From Ornithodoros turicata (Eukaryota; Arthropoda; Arachnida; Ixodida; Argasidae): a stretch of DNA of 64,000 nucleotides. The stretch lies in contig NC_088207.1 of NCBI RefSeq assembly GCF_037126465.1, positions 42,282,143-42,346,142 on the forward strand. The letters run 5' to 3'. The translations under genes and the position numbers were made by a program. Below the pieces are notes generated by a model, which searched no databases, was not told where the DNA came from, and saw only the letters and a program-made list of their open reading frames with translations. Position 1 is the stretch's first letter; each line of letters opens with the position of its first letter. This document shows positions 1-12,274 of this stretch, in pieces.

Positions 1-1590
1 CTGCTATCACTGTTAAAAAACTTCACCACACAACATCGTTCTAAGCCGCCTGTAGTTCAGAATAATAACGTTCCCTTTCCGGATTAGGTGAAGGTGAAGG
101 CGAAGATAGATAGATAGATAGAGAGATAGGTAGATAGATAGAAGAAAAAATAAGGAGGTGAGTGAGCCACAACATAGTGAATGAAAATAGATGAAGTGAA
201 ACGGATTTCACTAAAATAGAATAGTTTGGCCTATTTTGAACATTTCGCGTCTTGCATAATGCGTCTAAAATAGGCGGATCCACCCGACCGCCGGAAGTCC
301 CAGTCCCAGGAACCATCTGTTTTAACAGTGGTACTTCGCATTCATCGGCCGCTAGCTTTCAGCAAAAGAGCCAGCGGGTAATGTAGGTAAATTGGCTCAC
401 CGTTGAGTCAGGTGTTACCAAGGCAAAAACAGGGGGCGCTCAATAGTGGGATGCTTTTGACTTTCCCGGAATCACGGGTTAGTATCCTTCGACAGGAAAA
501 TCCTGATTGGTACATCTATACAACCGTGCAGGAACAATAACCTCCCAATGATCTTCCCGTAATATTTAATTCAAAACTACGCCGTGTCAGAAAGACATCG
601 TAACAATTAACACACTGCATATTTCAAGCGCACTGGTGAAGTAATCTTCGCAAACTCAGCAGCTCTGAGCGGCACTCTGACGTTTCATCACACGAACTCT
701 CGTCACACTGCCACCGCCTCCAAGACGAGGCATCACGCTTAGAATGGACTGGCAGAACATTTTTTACCGATGCTCATCCCAAAGGGACGTCTGCAGAAAC
801 GAGTCCGCTTCATAACACAAGGCGGACGAGCGAACATCACGCAAAGAAGGTTTGAATATGCGAATCTAAAGATCCATTAACACTAACGAGCCGCTTTTGC
901 GGGTCAACGATTTTCAGCCGTAATGAGGCTCCCTGAACAAAAATTAACTCCCCTGAAGCCAGTCTTACACGTGTGCGAGGCCATCTAAATAGACTGGAAT
1001 GGTAAAGCACTTTCGAGAGTCTGCAGAAAAAGTGAGAGAGTATATGATGATTCCTCCATATTTCTTTCTTTTACCATCATCATCGTCCTGGCTTTATTTC
1101 CCGAGAAAGCGTGATCACGAGCGACGCCACTGTGTTGCGGGGATTGTTTTTAGCCACCTGAAAGTTTTCTAATGTGCAGTGAACTGTCGGTACACGGCAC
1201 TTCAGCATGCTTAAATGAGCAAGGAAGTGACATTTATCATTTCTCGAAACACTACTACATTCATGAAGCGATCTATCGGGTACCACCATGCACAATATTT
1301 TTCGCCGTGCGGTGTCTCGTCACAACGCAATTAAATTTACAAAGACGGACTGAAAAAGTAGCCACGAGTGGTGCGGCGTGATTTTGGAGGGCCGGCCCGA
1401 TCTCCTGGCGTTACGTAGACAGGTCCGTGTGACGCAGCGTAACCGTTTAGAGCAGCCGCGAGGTCTCATTTCCCACTGAAAATTTGCCTGCTACGGACAC
1501 AAAGCGGTGCTAGTTGTGGCGGGCGCTCCACGCCATGGCGTGACGTTAGTATCACTCATTCTCTTATGGGCTCTCTGGACGAGGGGTTTC
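1..1590. other. No gene recognised; GATA microsatellite
   Basis: I see no coding exon, RNA gene or transposon end here. The only clear structure is an imperfect GATA tetranucleotide tract at about 105-141. The short open frames lack homology I can recognise, codon bias and splice context. Confidence 0.6.
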
Positions 1591-1617
1591 TAGAGTGTGT
1601 GCAGATCAAAGCCCACC

Positions 1618-1653
1618 CCTTTCTCTCTCTCTCGCACGCGCGCGCGCGCGCTA
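1618..1653. repeat. CT/CG dinucleotide tract
   Basis: A run of CT dinucleotides passes directly into a run of CG dinucleotides. It is a compound microsatellite with no other visible meaning. Confidence 0.85.
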
Positions 1654-1659
1654 CAGGTT

Positions 1660-2435
1660 AGATACGATCATCACTGTTGCGCATGAGCTCATGCTACTTG
1701 TTGCACAAATCGCCGCAGTCAAAAAAAAAAGAAAAGAAAAAGCATGGAGGATGTTACTGAATGTCGGAGGACGACCTCGGGGGTGGGAGTGGGGGGTGCG
1801 AGTAATCTGTACGACGACGCCAAGTCACTTGCGTCCTCCCGATGGTTCGTATCGATAAGCAAATTCCAGTTACGAAATGATCCACCGAAGCTGGACCAGA
1901 AAAAAAAAATAAATAAAGCAAAAACTGACGAACAGCGAATTCTGAAACCTCAGCTGACGGGACCTCAGTGTTTGCCAAAATTCCGAGGGAGAGTACAGTC
2001 TCAACAAATCTATAGGTTTCTGTACACTCCTGTAAAAATTAAATTCACGGAAGTAAATGACTTATAATTACAATTACATGAGCATCAAAGTGATTAAATC
2101 ACAGTTACACTTAAAAAATCAGTACTGTAACTAAATTATAATTACAGTTACTCCGAAAAATAACTGATAAAACTTCACTGCTCCCCCCTGAGGAACTCAT
2201 GCAAATGTGCAGACATTTGTTGAAGGGAATTATTGAAATGACCGACCAGTGGAGTATGGTGAGTAGAAAATATATGCGTAGGAGAGAACATACGAAGATG
2301 CCAATATGGAATGCAATCCTGAAATTAGTCCTGAGAACGTAATTAATTACAGTAATTGGGCTATTTGTAATTAACCATTTTGCTGGTCTGTATCTGCAAC
2401 AACACACACTATCTCTCAAGCAAGCCGATGTAACA
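1660..2435. other. AT-rich stretch with TAATTACA-type motifs
   Basis: From about 2030 to 2390 the motif AATTACA and its complement recur (for example near 2066, 2136 and 2342). This resembles the low-complexity interior of non-autonomous hAT-type elements, but I could not find terminal repeats or a target duplication. No gene is seen. Confidence 0.35.
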
Positions 2436-2439
2436 ACAA

Positions 2440-2597
2440 CGTTTTTTTTTTATTTCTGTGTTAGTGGCGCGAAGCAACTGTGGCTATGAGCGGCGTACAG
2501 ACGTGGACAGATGGAGAGAGGACAGCAGGAAGGGGTGGGGGACAGGAGGGTGAGTATGCGTCCTGGGCCGACTTCAAGGGGAACTGTGCCGACAATG
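2440..2597 (-). mobile_element. tRNA-derived SINE, 3' half only
   Basis: On the minus strand this is the core and tail of the window's SINE: the core piece complementary to GTGCCGAC...GTCCTGGGCCGACTT, then the TCCTGCTGTCC segment, then the tail whose complement reads GCAACTGTGGCTATGAGCGG, then an A tail (the T run at about 2441-2450). The tRNA-like head is missing: similarity stops near 2597. It matches the fuller copies at 42706-42990 and 60444-60731. Confidence 0.8.
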
Positions 2598-2629
2598 ACA
2601 ACATTCACCAGTGAGGCCCGCATTAAGCG

Positions 2630-2708
2630 ATCTTTCCGATATGCTCAAGTTCTCCCTATAGGTAACATCTCCATTTTTCATTTACCAATCAATCAATCAA
2701 TCAATCCC
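2630..2708 (+). mobile_element. LINE-type 3' end with (AATC)n tail
   Basis: AACATCTCCA followed by a T-rich piece and four to five units of CAAT recurs near 19035-19085 with the same leader. A short 3' end followed by a tetranucleotide tail is typical of non-LTR retrotransposons. No coding part remains. Confidence 0.5.
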
Positions 2709-3530
2709 TGTAGGTATACCGAAAATGTCATGAGCTCGTCAGAAGGGCTTTTCTTCTCTTCGTTTTTTTGAACGGAGGGCGGCTCCGTCTCATCGTTCCT
2801 AAGACGAGAAATAGATTGCTTCGGAAGCGGGTACCTCTCCATCCCCTTCCAACAAGGAATCGATTCCTTTCCCCCCAGCACATGAGCAGAGTCACCGACC
2901 GGCGATGGGCGATCGCGTATATGCTTGCCTTATACAAGAAGGCGAGAGAGGCATACTGATGGGGGATGGTGTAGCCGGCTTGAGCCCCATTCTCTCGGGA
3001 GCTTTACATACTGAGTACACTATATACACGGAAAGCTGGCGGCGAACACGGAAGGAAACGAGGAAAGAAAGGGTATGGATTTCTTACAGCGACCCTTCGT
3101 TAATGATGAGCACACCATGAGACGGTGCACGACAGATTGCGAGAAATCAGCACAGCAGATGTACAGATAAGTAAGGGAACGTGAGGCACAGTGAGACATG
3201 GGGTAGAGTGTGTTATATTGCCGTTATCTGCCTAATTCGGGAACCTTATAGAAAAGCGAAACTGTAATTGTGTCCGTCAAACAGCGCGACATCGTCATCA
3301 GTTCGTGCAAATCGGCAAGGAATCGGCAGGCAAATCATATTGGCGGACGTATCTCGACGTGGAAAAAATATTTTCATGACATTTCTTTGTGGCATACAAC
3401 AATAGTGACTTGAATCTTACGGGTTATGACTGTAGTAGATGAAAGCGGAATCACTCAGAATTAGAACCAAAAGACGGCATGCGGTTTACTCGCGTTCAGC
3501 CACGTGCTGATACGCACATCTTTATAGCTG
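2709..3530. other. No gene recognised
   Basis: Several short overlapping frames on both strands occur at 2693-3120, but none shows a domain, signal peptide or splice context. No repeat ends were recognised. Confidence 0.5.
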
Positions 3531-3535
3531 TGTGG

Positions 3536-3712
3536 CGGGACACGGTGTTACGGGAGCACATGGGGCACACTGCCGGTGCCGGCTGTTCTGTCTGGGGTTT
3601 TTCCTGAGTTTTCCTCAGACGCTTTCAGACATATGTCGGCAGAGTTCCCTTAGAAGTCGAGTAGAACGGCGAGCCCTTTCGCCATCACCACCACCACTGC
3701 AGCAGTGTACTT
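3536..3712 (+). mobile_element. tRNA-derived SINE, CAC-tailed type
   Basis: The core GCCGGCTGTTCTGTCTGGGG, the TTTTCCT(G)AG stretch and the ATGTCGGCA(G)AGTTCCC block match the other SINE copies. The tail ends CGGCGAGCCCTTTC then CCATCACCACCACCAC. The middle of the tail (the GTCGTGACGTTGCCC block) is deleted between about 3655 and 3668, and the tRNA-like head is degraded. This is an old copy. Confidence 0.75.
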
Positions 3713-3724
3713 CAGGGTCTTGAA

Positions 3725-4630
3725 TAGTACGGCGTCCACATAAAGTCGGGTTTTTGACAGGAAAGAATGACGCGGGGGAATACGAAGTTAGTTTTCCCGA
3801 GACAGAGCAAGAAAAGACTGAATTCGTTTGTCGGTCCCGACATTCCTGATATGACACTGCTAAATGGGAGCGGTATTGTTGCCGTCTTGCCGACCCCACG
3901 CTCCCGCAAGCAGACGCCTCGAGCCCTGGTTCACGTTCGAAGTTGACTTTGCATATACTAATTTATTGTATGCTCTTGGTATCATATTGCCCCAGTGGCT
4001 GTAACACTCTGTCCGAACCTGGGGCACACAATTACAAGAGTTAGCTAGCTATATTTTCGAAATTAGTCGAAGTATATCTTCAGAAATAACGTTTATTTTC
4101 TATGACCAGTATAGAATTGTTCTAGCCAGTGAAGTTTAAAATGCAAATTTTTCTTTCCTGTACAAAAATACAAAAAGTCGACAAACTTTTTCGTTTCACT
4201 GTGCCTCACATTCCCCTGCAGATGTGCTTAACGCTTTTAAAAGAAGAAAAAAATTCTATACAGATACACAGATGCTTGGTCTATGTTCCTGTCTTTTGAT
4301 TGCCACTTGCGCGATATTGAATTGTTCACCTTGTTCCGGAAAGATGACGACAGCCCGAATCACTGTGCGCTGTTTACCCCGTGACTGTACTATATTTATT
4401 GTTGTTGTCAAATAAGTTTTCAGTTAGTTGCGAGTCCGCTGACGTGTTGTTGCCTAACCTTTTGTTTCGTCTACCCTACTGCGGAAAATTCGACGTCTAT
4501 AGAGCATGTAAATATAAGGAGCATTTGTACTACTGTAGGGTACAGAAGGACCAGCAGACAAGGCTGAATGCGAAGTGTTTATTTGTGGCAGCCAGGCCAC
4601 ACCTGAAATAATCAATGATACGCGTACTCG
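3725..4630. other. No gene recognised
   Basis: Nothing beyond short unsupported frames. AT content rises from about 3950. No transposon ends were identified. Confidence 0.5.
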
Positions 4631-4639
4631 ATAGAAAAT

Positions 4640-5655
4640 CATGCGCGAGATACGCGTCGCGACGAAACGTCCATGGCGGCGCTCGTCGTCCATTTCCGTC
4701 GGCAGCTACATGCCCCCCCCCCCCCCCCCGCTAGTGGCAGCTGAAAGCTGTGGGCCCACGTGACGTGTTTCTCGATGGGCTTCGGGCATAAAGGGGAAGG
4801 GTTGGTTGATGCCGGGATACCAAGCGTTGGAGGGAAACGGTTCCAGGCTGAGGAATCGGTGGTGTAGGAGTCGACGGTGGCAAGGTCCATGTAGGCCGGC
4901 TTCAACCTGTCAACGGCAAGCACGACTTCTCGGCCGTTGATAGAGATGCGCAAGTTCTTGCCCTAGCGGCCGAGGACGGAATGTGGACCGAAATAGGGCG
5001 GCGTGAGAGACTTCTGCACGGCGTCCGTGCGCAGGAAGACGTGCGTTGCGGATGACAGGTCTTGGGGGATGTGAGCACGGCGGGTGGAGGAATCGCGGGT
5101 GGCAACGCGTTGGAGTGTGTCAAAAAAAAAAAAAAACGATGAAGGCGGTCCATGTAAAGGGATGGGGACGGGTCGGGAGAGGGCGGCACGAAGAAGTCGG
5201 CACGAAGACGCAGAGCACAGCCGTCAGCCGCACTGCACCCGATGTCGGTCTTGACGCCTGCGCGGATGCCTCGCCCTATCTTCGTGGGCGACGAGGGCGG
5301 CCTTTAAGTGGCGATGAAGGCGCTCTACGAGTTCGTTGGATGCAGGGTGATAGGATGTGGATTGGACGCGAGTTGTTCCGAGGAGGTCGGGGAGGCCCTT
5401 GAATAAACGGCTTTCGAACTGTGGGCCCCGGTCCGTAGTGACCTGGGACGGCACGCCGAACAGAGAGACCCATGACGCGACGAAGGTGTTGGCGACGGTC
5501 TCGGCGGTGGCGTCTGCCATCGGCGTGGCCTTGGGCCAACGTGTGAAGCGGTCGACAGCGGTTAGGATATAGCGGCAGCCATCAGATGGTGAGAGAGGGC
5601 CGACTCTATCAAGATGCACGTTGTCGAAACGCGATACCCAAGACGCGGCCATACC
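4640..5655 (-). pseudogene. Ty3/gypsy pol remnant: integrase core to C-terminus
   Basis: The minus-strand frame at 5224-5655 is the integrase catalytic core of a Ty3/gypsy-type pol. It has the first Asp in NVHLDRVGPL, the second in TTDRGPQFES and the Glu in NELVERLHRHLKAAL, so the D,D,E triad is visible. Past the Glu the frame is lost. The downstream C-terminal part appears in other frames, with a PPYFGPHSVL stretch (GPY/F-like position), a stop codon near 4960, then ISINGREVVLAVDRLKPA at about 4885-4950. A poly-T insertion (A run on + at about 5120-5134) and a 17-C run at 4713-4729 interrupt it further. Reverse transcriptase, RNase H, gag and LTRs were not found, so this is a broken fragment. 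The family assignment is confident; the clade is not determined. Confidence 0.85.
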
Positions 5656-5659
5656 CAAG

Positions 5660-7020
5660 ATACGTCTGGGCGCTTTTTTTAGCACATTAATGATCAAACA
5701 TCAACCAGCGTGATTTTGTCAGAGCGTTCCCGCAATACAACTTTATCAATTTTTTAAAACCTGCTCACGTTAATATATACCCCCGAATTCGAAGGCTGAG
5801 GCAGCAACAAACAAGCAAAGCAATGTCTCACGCTTTTTGCTACTACCTACAATGGTCGAAAGCTTGTTCCTTTTTCTCGCATTCAATCCTCCGCTCCGTT
5901 ATTCCCCGAGGGCATCTCAACAATCACGCGATGTTACGATGCCTTTCAACGTGCAAACACATTTCAGTTAGATTTTCTCGCCTGTAACATTTCGACACGG
6001 CCAGAAAACGCTTCATCACGAAGAGTTCGGGTGAACAATTGCGAGTGCATGAAGACCTGAAAGCCGTTTTTCTGTTTTTGTTTTGTTTTTGCACCGCATG
6101 GTGAGGCAGAAATAAAAATAAGTGGAGAAAACAACTCTGGTCGCGTCGTGTTGTGAAGTCTTGAGCACGTCTGAAAGAATGTTTCGAGCGCGATATCCGT
6201 CAAGCTAATGGCCTCGCGTGTTTGAGGGGGCACGAAAAGAGTGGACTTTACTTCTGGAAACCACTTGGAATGTTTTAGCCCATTAGGCTCCTTTCATAGC
6301 CCACCTTGCAATTGGTGGCGTGCAGCCCGACTTGCGTGTTTCAGACTCAAGCGCTTTCTTTTGACCACAGCTTCTTTGTGTCTTTCTCTCCGGTGCATGC
6401 AGACGCCGAGGGAGGCAAAGTACAGCCTTCTTTGTATTTTGATCCCCTTACTTGCGCGTATACTGCATAGCAGTGCAAAGACCGTTGCGCGTTTCTTGTC
6501 CGCTTGCTCGCTTCGTTTGGGTTCGACGACAGGGATCTGAAGCTGACGGTGTTGAGTCACATTCACAATTATGACAAGGAAGTAGATGCATGAGGAATAG
6601 CATTTTACTAGAAATACGCAAATGTATTTCTTATATATCACACACAACATGATTGTCAGCTAAGGTAAGCGAAGTTGGTAAATTTCTTCAGATATGTCCT
6701 GAATTCTTCTATCCGAAGAAAGGCTTTGGAGAACGCGGTGTAATGGAGTAGAAGATGAGGCAATATCTTTAACTGCCATTATTCAATTGGACTACCATTT
6801 CAGAAATTCTACCACCATTTGTACAAGATCGGTGAAAGAGGAACAGGTCAGCGTATCAAACATTTTGATATGCACATTCCTGGATGTTAACGAATTTGTT
6901 CTCAGCTGTAGTCGCCACTTTTTGTGATTCAACATTGTAATAATGGTGAGTAACTTTCCTATAAGTCGTCTCTTGTAACAATTATTCATCATGAAGACCA
7001 CGAAACAGACATCTTAAAAC
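5660..7020. other. No gene recognised
   Basis: The sequence upstream of the gypsy fragment does not continue pol. Short frames at 5964-6650 show no domain or splice context. No terminal repeats were recognised. Confidence 0.5.
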
Positions 7021-7026
7021 AGTGAA

Positions 7027-7240
7027 CAGTGCTGGAAAATGTTTGCGGAACACACTCCAGCCCATTCCTTCCTCAGAGTGACACGCTAGCAGCGAATGGT
7101 ACCGTACGGACTTGCAAACAGGTCACTGGGTTACCTATAGGCACATGTCTCTAAGTCCGTACAGTCCCATTCGCTGCTGGCGTGTCACTCTGAGGAAGCA
7201 ATGCGCCAGAGCGCATTCCGTAAGCTTTTGTCCAGCACTG
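7027..7240. mobile_element. Foldback MITE, Tc1/mariner-like
   Basis: The ends are CAGTGCTGGA and TCCAGCACTG. The inverted arms are about 93 bp and extend through CTTCCTCAGAGTGACACGC on both sides. The right end is followed by TA; the left flank reads AA, probably a mutated TA target. There is no transposase: the element is essentially two arms with a short centre. A related right half lies at about 14375-14471. Confidence 0.75.
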
Positions 7241-7244
7241 TACA

Positions 7245-9645
7245 AGGACCTGATGTACGTGGTGGGGGTGATGTCTGAGACAGCAAGAACCTAAATACCT
7301 CTGCGTCTCTTGGACATCCTATACTAGTTCACTTAAATTAGGAATGGTTCCTTAAATCATTCAGTGCTTTCACACGTCAAGCGTCCTGGAACAGCTGGTC
7401 GCACCAGTGCGACCTACGTTTCCATTTTCTCCTTTCTATTTCTATACTATTCTATAAGAATAGTTCCTGTCAAGGTATAAAGTGCGTTCCATATGGTGAA
7501 AGTTTGTTGTGAATATTCACTCTTACAGATTATGCGAATGCAGAGATCCTTGTACACGAAACCATCCCGTAAGAATGTCCGGGGGACGAATCACACGAAC
7601 GGGTACTTACCTGAAAAGAAGAAACAAGAAATTCAGAATCACTTCAATCTTCACTTGCTTAGTATACATATGCAATTATGCATTAACACTACAAATCCTA
7701 CAAACTGAACGCTACGAATACAATAAAAACTGAATCCTACAAACACTATACATAACCACGCAGTATTAGCATTTCAGCTGTACAGCACTGATAATCGGCT
7801 TGTAAAGTATCTCATCGACTACCATTGTCATTGAGTGATAAAACACTCAACATGATTAAGGCATCATAGAGAAAGCCACACACCGCTTTGATTGTCCCCT
7901 CTCTCGTTCTGGGGAACCATAATTGTAATTTATGAAAGTACGTCATCAAAAAAAGAGAAAATAAAAACGCAAAGCGAAAGAAAGAGTATACACACAGTTT
8001 TGTTTTCGCCGTTTATCTAGTGGAATGGAATATCGATTCTCTTAAAGGCGGTTCCAGGCTTCCGTCGCTTCAAAATATTCAGCAAGGAGTCGCTAAGTGA
8101 GTAGCTATCAGGCGTCCGCAGTCGAGACGCTTGTATCGATTGAAATCAAATAAAGCACCTCGGGTCGAGTTTAGTGTCGCAGAAGAAACGTCAGTCTCAT
8201 TAGCAACCTTCTTTACCTCGGCGCGATTGGCACGTATCCTATGACGAGGAAGACAAAAAAGGAATTATCTGGAAGCAGAGCGAGGACGTTTCTTTTTGTC
8301 TCTATGCAAGTTTTATGTCTCTGGGTGTTCCTCCAGGAAAGTACCGCACGCTATAATAACAATAATAATAATAGAAAAAAGACGAAACAAAGAGTAACCT
8401 TTTACTTAGCTCACTTATTAACCCGTCTTGTTCTTTTTGGAGACTGGTTTTGTATTCCCATGGCTTCGGTTACACTTCTAAGCCTTAGAAGTGTAACCAG
8501 AGTCATGTCAGTCAACCGGAGATGGCCAGCCTAAGTGACATGAAGACGCATTGGTCATCAAATTAGTCGCCCGGGAAAATTGAGAAGTAGTTGCTACTGC
8601 GGTTGCAGAATGAGATTCGAAATGCACGCTATATGCTGACTTGAGTCGGTCGAGAGACAGTGTCCTACTTGGTGATCCGTCGACAATCGGTGAATTGGGC
8701 TAAAATAGGATAGAAATCCGGCTTTGTGGTAGTCCAAAAGAAGCTTTGTAGACGAATTGGGCTGGTCGCGAGAGAGTGGAGCAGCGGAGTCGAGCGCGTG
8801 CTTCACGCGCGGAAAGTTCCCAGGCCAACCGGGATACGCGGAGAAAAGGTAGAAGTAGAAGTAGAGGTAAAGGTAGAGGTAAGAAAAGGTATGTTAATGT
8901 AACGAGTGTCATTCAAACGCGTCTACCATCACCCGCAATCATGATCATTCACATATTGACAATATATTGACGGCCATTCGCCTTCTGGGGCAAAGTGTAT
9001 GTCTGGTAAGAGAAGCATACGTCGCCCTCACGAAGCTGATATTCGGCAGATGGTCAGGATGGAACGCTTAGCCATGACAACAGGCGATATGACGTTCTAG
9101 ACGTGCCCCAAGGGATTATTGCGTTAGTTTGGCTGTCGTCACAGAATGGTACTTCCGGCTTGGGGACCTCTCCGGTTGTTCCGGAAACCTGAGCAATGTT
9201 TAAGCTTCGCATGATGATGATGATGTTATTGTACATGAAACCTTTTGTGGTTGCCTGGGCGATAAAACCTGAGTGTTAAGGTACAAACAGCTAGAGTCAG
9301 ATGGGAACCCGGGAAGAGAGATGCGGCGTTGTCAGCGCTTGTCAACTTCATAGTGAGCAGTGAGATGGTATCTGTATTTTAGGACCGCATTCTAGGCATG
9401 TGTCGTCGAGTTCCCGGTTCCTGTTAGTTTCTTCCACTTCAGCTCACTTCTAGGGGATGTAGCTACGCATATGCATGTACAGTTCGGTGACTGGGAGGGG
9501 TGATGTCTTTCTATTTTTACCTTTTCATCTTTTCAGTTTTCTTTCTCCTTTCATTCATTTCATTTCCTTTGTGGGAGTAGCAGAATTCGTCAGTGACGAA
9601 TTCAATATCTTCCGTTTTTTTTTCTATAATCGAACTCAAACTCAG
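7245..9645. other. No gene recognised; one short perfect hairpin
   Basis: There are no supported exons. A frame at 8241-8534 starts hydrophobic, but it runs through an AAT microsatellite (8355-8372) and the 8468-8498 hairpin, so I do not call it. A GATGATGATGATG tract lies at 9211-9224. Confidence 0.5.
8468..8498. repeat. Perfect 15-bp hairpin with 1-nt loop
   Basis: GGTTACACTTCTAAG is followed by one C and then its exact reverse complement. The function is unknown; a small foldback event is the simplest reading. Confidence 0.9.
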
Positions 9646-9650
9646 CTAGA

Positions 9651-9879
9651 GTCAGAGTATCGACACTGAGGCAAAAGGGCGAGTTGGAGCAGCCATGTGG
9701 TTTCCGCTTGACCTCCAGTCCCACCTCTACTTCGGCAGCAGAAATGGATGATGATGATGATGTTCGGCAGTGGGAGAAGACCACACTTCGAAGAACGCTC
9801 CATGGATGGCGCCGGAGGTCAAACGGAAACAATATGGCGGCTCCAACTCTCCCTTTTGCCTCAGTGTCGATACTCTGAC
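9651..9879. mobile_element. Foldback MITE, about 66-bp inverted arms
   Basis: The arms at 9651-9716 and 9814-9879 begin GTCAGAGTATCGACACTGAG and match with about six mismatches. The centre carries a GATGATGATGATG tract. There is no coding capacity. The target duplication is unclear. TAGAGTCA just left of the element and TGACTCTA just right of it may be outer terminal bases. Confidence 0.75.
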
Positions 9880-9884
9880 GCGAA

Positions 9885-10770
9885 GCTTATTTAGTGACTC
9901 TAGAAATACCGAGTCGGAATATAATTGCTACGAAATGGTAGCTTTTCAACTGGAGGGAGGAATCGAAATTCGATATCAGATGAAGCGAACGTGCGTGTTG
10001 TCAGTCGTCCAATAGGTGATTTACAACAGGCATCTGCCCTCGTGTCCAACGGGCAAGCAACGTGGCAAGCATATGCTTGCCTCACCGGCCTGGAGTAGCA
10101 AGCTTTCGCATATGGGCTGACCAAACCTTTATCTACCCTTTTTCTTCTTTTCTCGCAATTCAATTCAAAAACCTCACCCATAACCGAAGGTAGAAGTGAT
10201 GTTGGATGTATTCCCTTCTCTAGATGAGGCCTGCACACGTATCCCGCGATGACTATATAGCTTCTATCTTAGAGATTTAAGAGGTCGCAATACCAGCAGT
10301 CCTAGACGCTCACAAAAAAGAAATGAAGAAAAGAGAAGATGGAAAAGTGGGAGACATCGAGGCGGCGGTGGCGGAAGACCCATATTGTCTTCCTCTTTCC
10401 TTACTCTAAAGTTGCGAGACAAAAAACAAAGGAAGAAAAAAAGGCAGTTATCGCAGGCGTCTACGTTGCCATGGTGTGATTGTGCCTTCACTTCCTGCCT
10501 TTATGCAGTGCAAAGAAGGGAGCGATTTGCTCAACCATTTGCCCCGATGTGCACAACTATATAGAACCTTCATACGAAAAGGGCAATAAGGCAAGGTCCA
10601 CACTCAGGGGCAGCGCGGGTAAACATTGAACGGACGCATAGTCTTAGGTAGAGCCAATATCCATGCTGGACGAGATAGTCGACGGCGTAAGTATTTGGCG
10701 CCATCGGCGATGTTTTCCACACACGCATAGAATCGACCTTGTCGTTGAAAGTTACGCAGGACGGAAGAAG
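9885..10770. other. No gene recognised
   Basis: This holds short unsupported frames only. The motif ATTTAGTGACTCTA at 9889-9902 recurs elsewhere (see findings). Confidence 0.5.
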
Positions 10771-10774
10771 AAGT

Positions 10775-10835
10775 TGAAGATGATGATGATTAAGGTTTAT
10801 GGCGACGAAGCAACTAAGGCTATAGTGTGCCAAAA
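10775..10835 (-). mobile_element. Retroelement 3' tail with trinucleotide repeat
   Basis: GATGATGATGATTAAGG is followed by TTTATGGCGACGAAGCAACT and AAGGCTATAGTG. The second half resembles the SINE tail GCGAAGCAACTGTGGCTATG. Read on the minus strand it is a retroelement 3' end with an ATC-type tail. It may be a LINE or SINE end of a related family; no coding remains. Confidence 0.4.
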
Positions 10836-10975
10836 CTGTGGTGAAAATTATGACGGAAGAACGGACGGACGGAATTAGGACGGAAGAACAAGGCGGTTTA
10901 AAAGGGGAGAAACGAAAACGGAATCAAAGATGCCGTTACCTTCAGAGCAACGCAAGAGGAAAGGAATTCATCCTT

Positions 10976-11001
10976 CAAATCAAATCAAATCAAATCAAAT
11001 C
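10976..11001. repeat. (CAAAT)5 microsatellite
   Basis: Five uninterrupted CAAAT units. A11-type and AAAATA runs follow to about 11155, making the whole stretch low-complexity. A G-poor, AAGAAG-rich tract continues to about 11205. Confidence 0.9.
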
Positions 11002-11505
11002 ATACAATCCAATCCCGTTCCTCTTGTATTAGTATCGTCGACAAATGAGTGCGTCAAATTTACTGACACAGTCACATATTTTTTTCTCGCCTTTATATCA
11101 CAAACCCATACCCATCCCAGTTCTCAGCAGAAAAATAAAATTAAAATAAAATAAAAGTGAGGAGAAACCAAGAGGAGAAAAAAAAAATAAGAAGAAGAAG
11201 CGAAATTGTGAAGGGCATGATTTACGTAACGAACTACCAACGCAAGGCGCCCAGATTTTATCGCCTCCTGTGGGGTTTGATGAGTGCCGCTGCGGAGGCT
11301 ACGGGTTTATCTCTCATTGTACTACATCGTCCAATATGCAAAAGATAAATTTAAGAGAAAACAATGGCTATAAATATTTTAATGCAATCACTCGTCGGCT
11401 GCTTAACTTAATTTTCGAGACATTTATACTCCTGTGTTCGCAACTCCCGTTGTTTACAGTAGAGACATCAGAATGATGAAAGTCGACATCGACATGCCAA
11501 GTGAA

Positions 11506-12262
11506 CAGGGGTGTTAAGTAATTGAGTAAGAGTAACTGAGATACGTTTTGTATATCTTGAGTGACATATTAGATACACTTTCATTTCGGCACTTTTTTCT
11601 ATAGCCCAGTTACTTTTTTCAGTAACTTTTACTCTTTTTCATAGTACTATTTCTCATTAAAAAAAGAAAACATGAGCGACAACCGTCATCAACAAGTGAT
11701 GCATTTCGGCTAGGCAAGCTGACCTGAGTGCTTTGCAATCATTCCCAGTACTGAAGTCTGTATTTCTCAAATATAGCACTGGGTTGCCAAGCTAGGTGCC
11801 GCTGTGGAGCAGAAATTTAGCTTGGGGGGTCTCATCAGCACAAATCTTCGAACCGGCGTGACGGAGAATAATTTTGAAAGGACTGTGCTCCTTCGTGCTA
11901 ACAGAAGATATGCAAGTGAAGAGAAATGATAAAAGGGAAAGCAAACAGCTGAGATAACTTGCTGGTTCATACCCGGGTGTGTGTGCAGAATCCCTCAGAA
12001 AGAACAGAAAGAATACATTATACGTTACCACATGATGCTACCTAAGGTAAGCTGCTTTATGAATCGCAGAGCAACTAATAACCGCTCGCTGAATCAACCC
12101 AATCAATTTAATAGAAAAAGGAACTGTAAGAGTACATTTTTGGACGTATCTGTAGTGTATTTCCTCCCACGGGGTATCTGTAGCTGTAACTCAGATACTT
12201 TCAAGCCAATTTATCTGTATCAGCAATTCGGGTACTTTTCAAAAGTAACCTTAACAACCCTG
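11506..12262. mobile_element. Non-autonomous hAT-type element with 8-bp TSD
   Basis: Exact target duplications CAAGTGAA flank it at 11498-11505 and 12263-12270. The ends are CAGGGGTGTTAAGT and its near complement CTTAACAACCCTG. An 8-bp TSD with CAG...CTG ends is the hAT signature. Subterminal regions are rich in AGTAACT/AGTTACT-type motifs (for example 11533-11541, 11608-11635 and 12195-12250). I see no transposase domain; the 202-codon frame starting at 11981 runs out through the right end and is not a gene. Length is 757 bp. Confidence 0.9.
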
Positions 12263-12274
12263 CAAGTGAATTCG

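Noticed and set aside
5046..5572. Plus-strand proteins of 118 and 71 residues
   Set aside because: They are antisense shadows of the gypsy integrase remnant.
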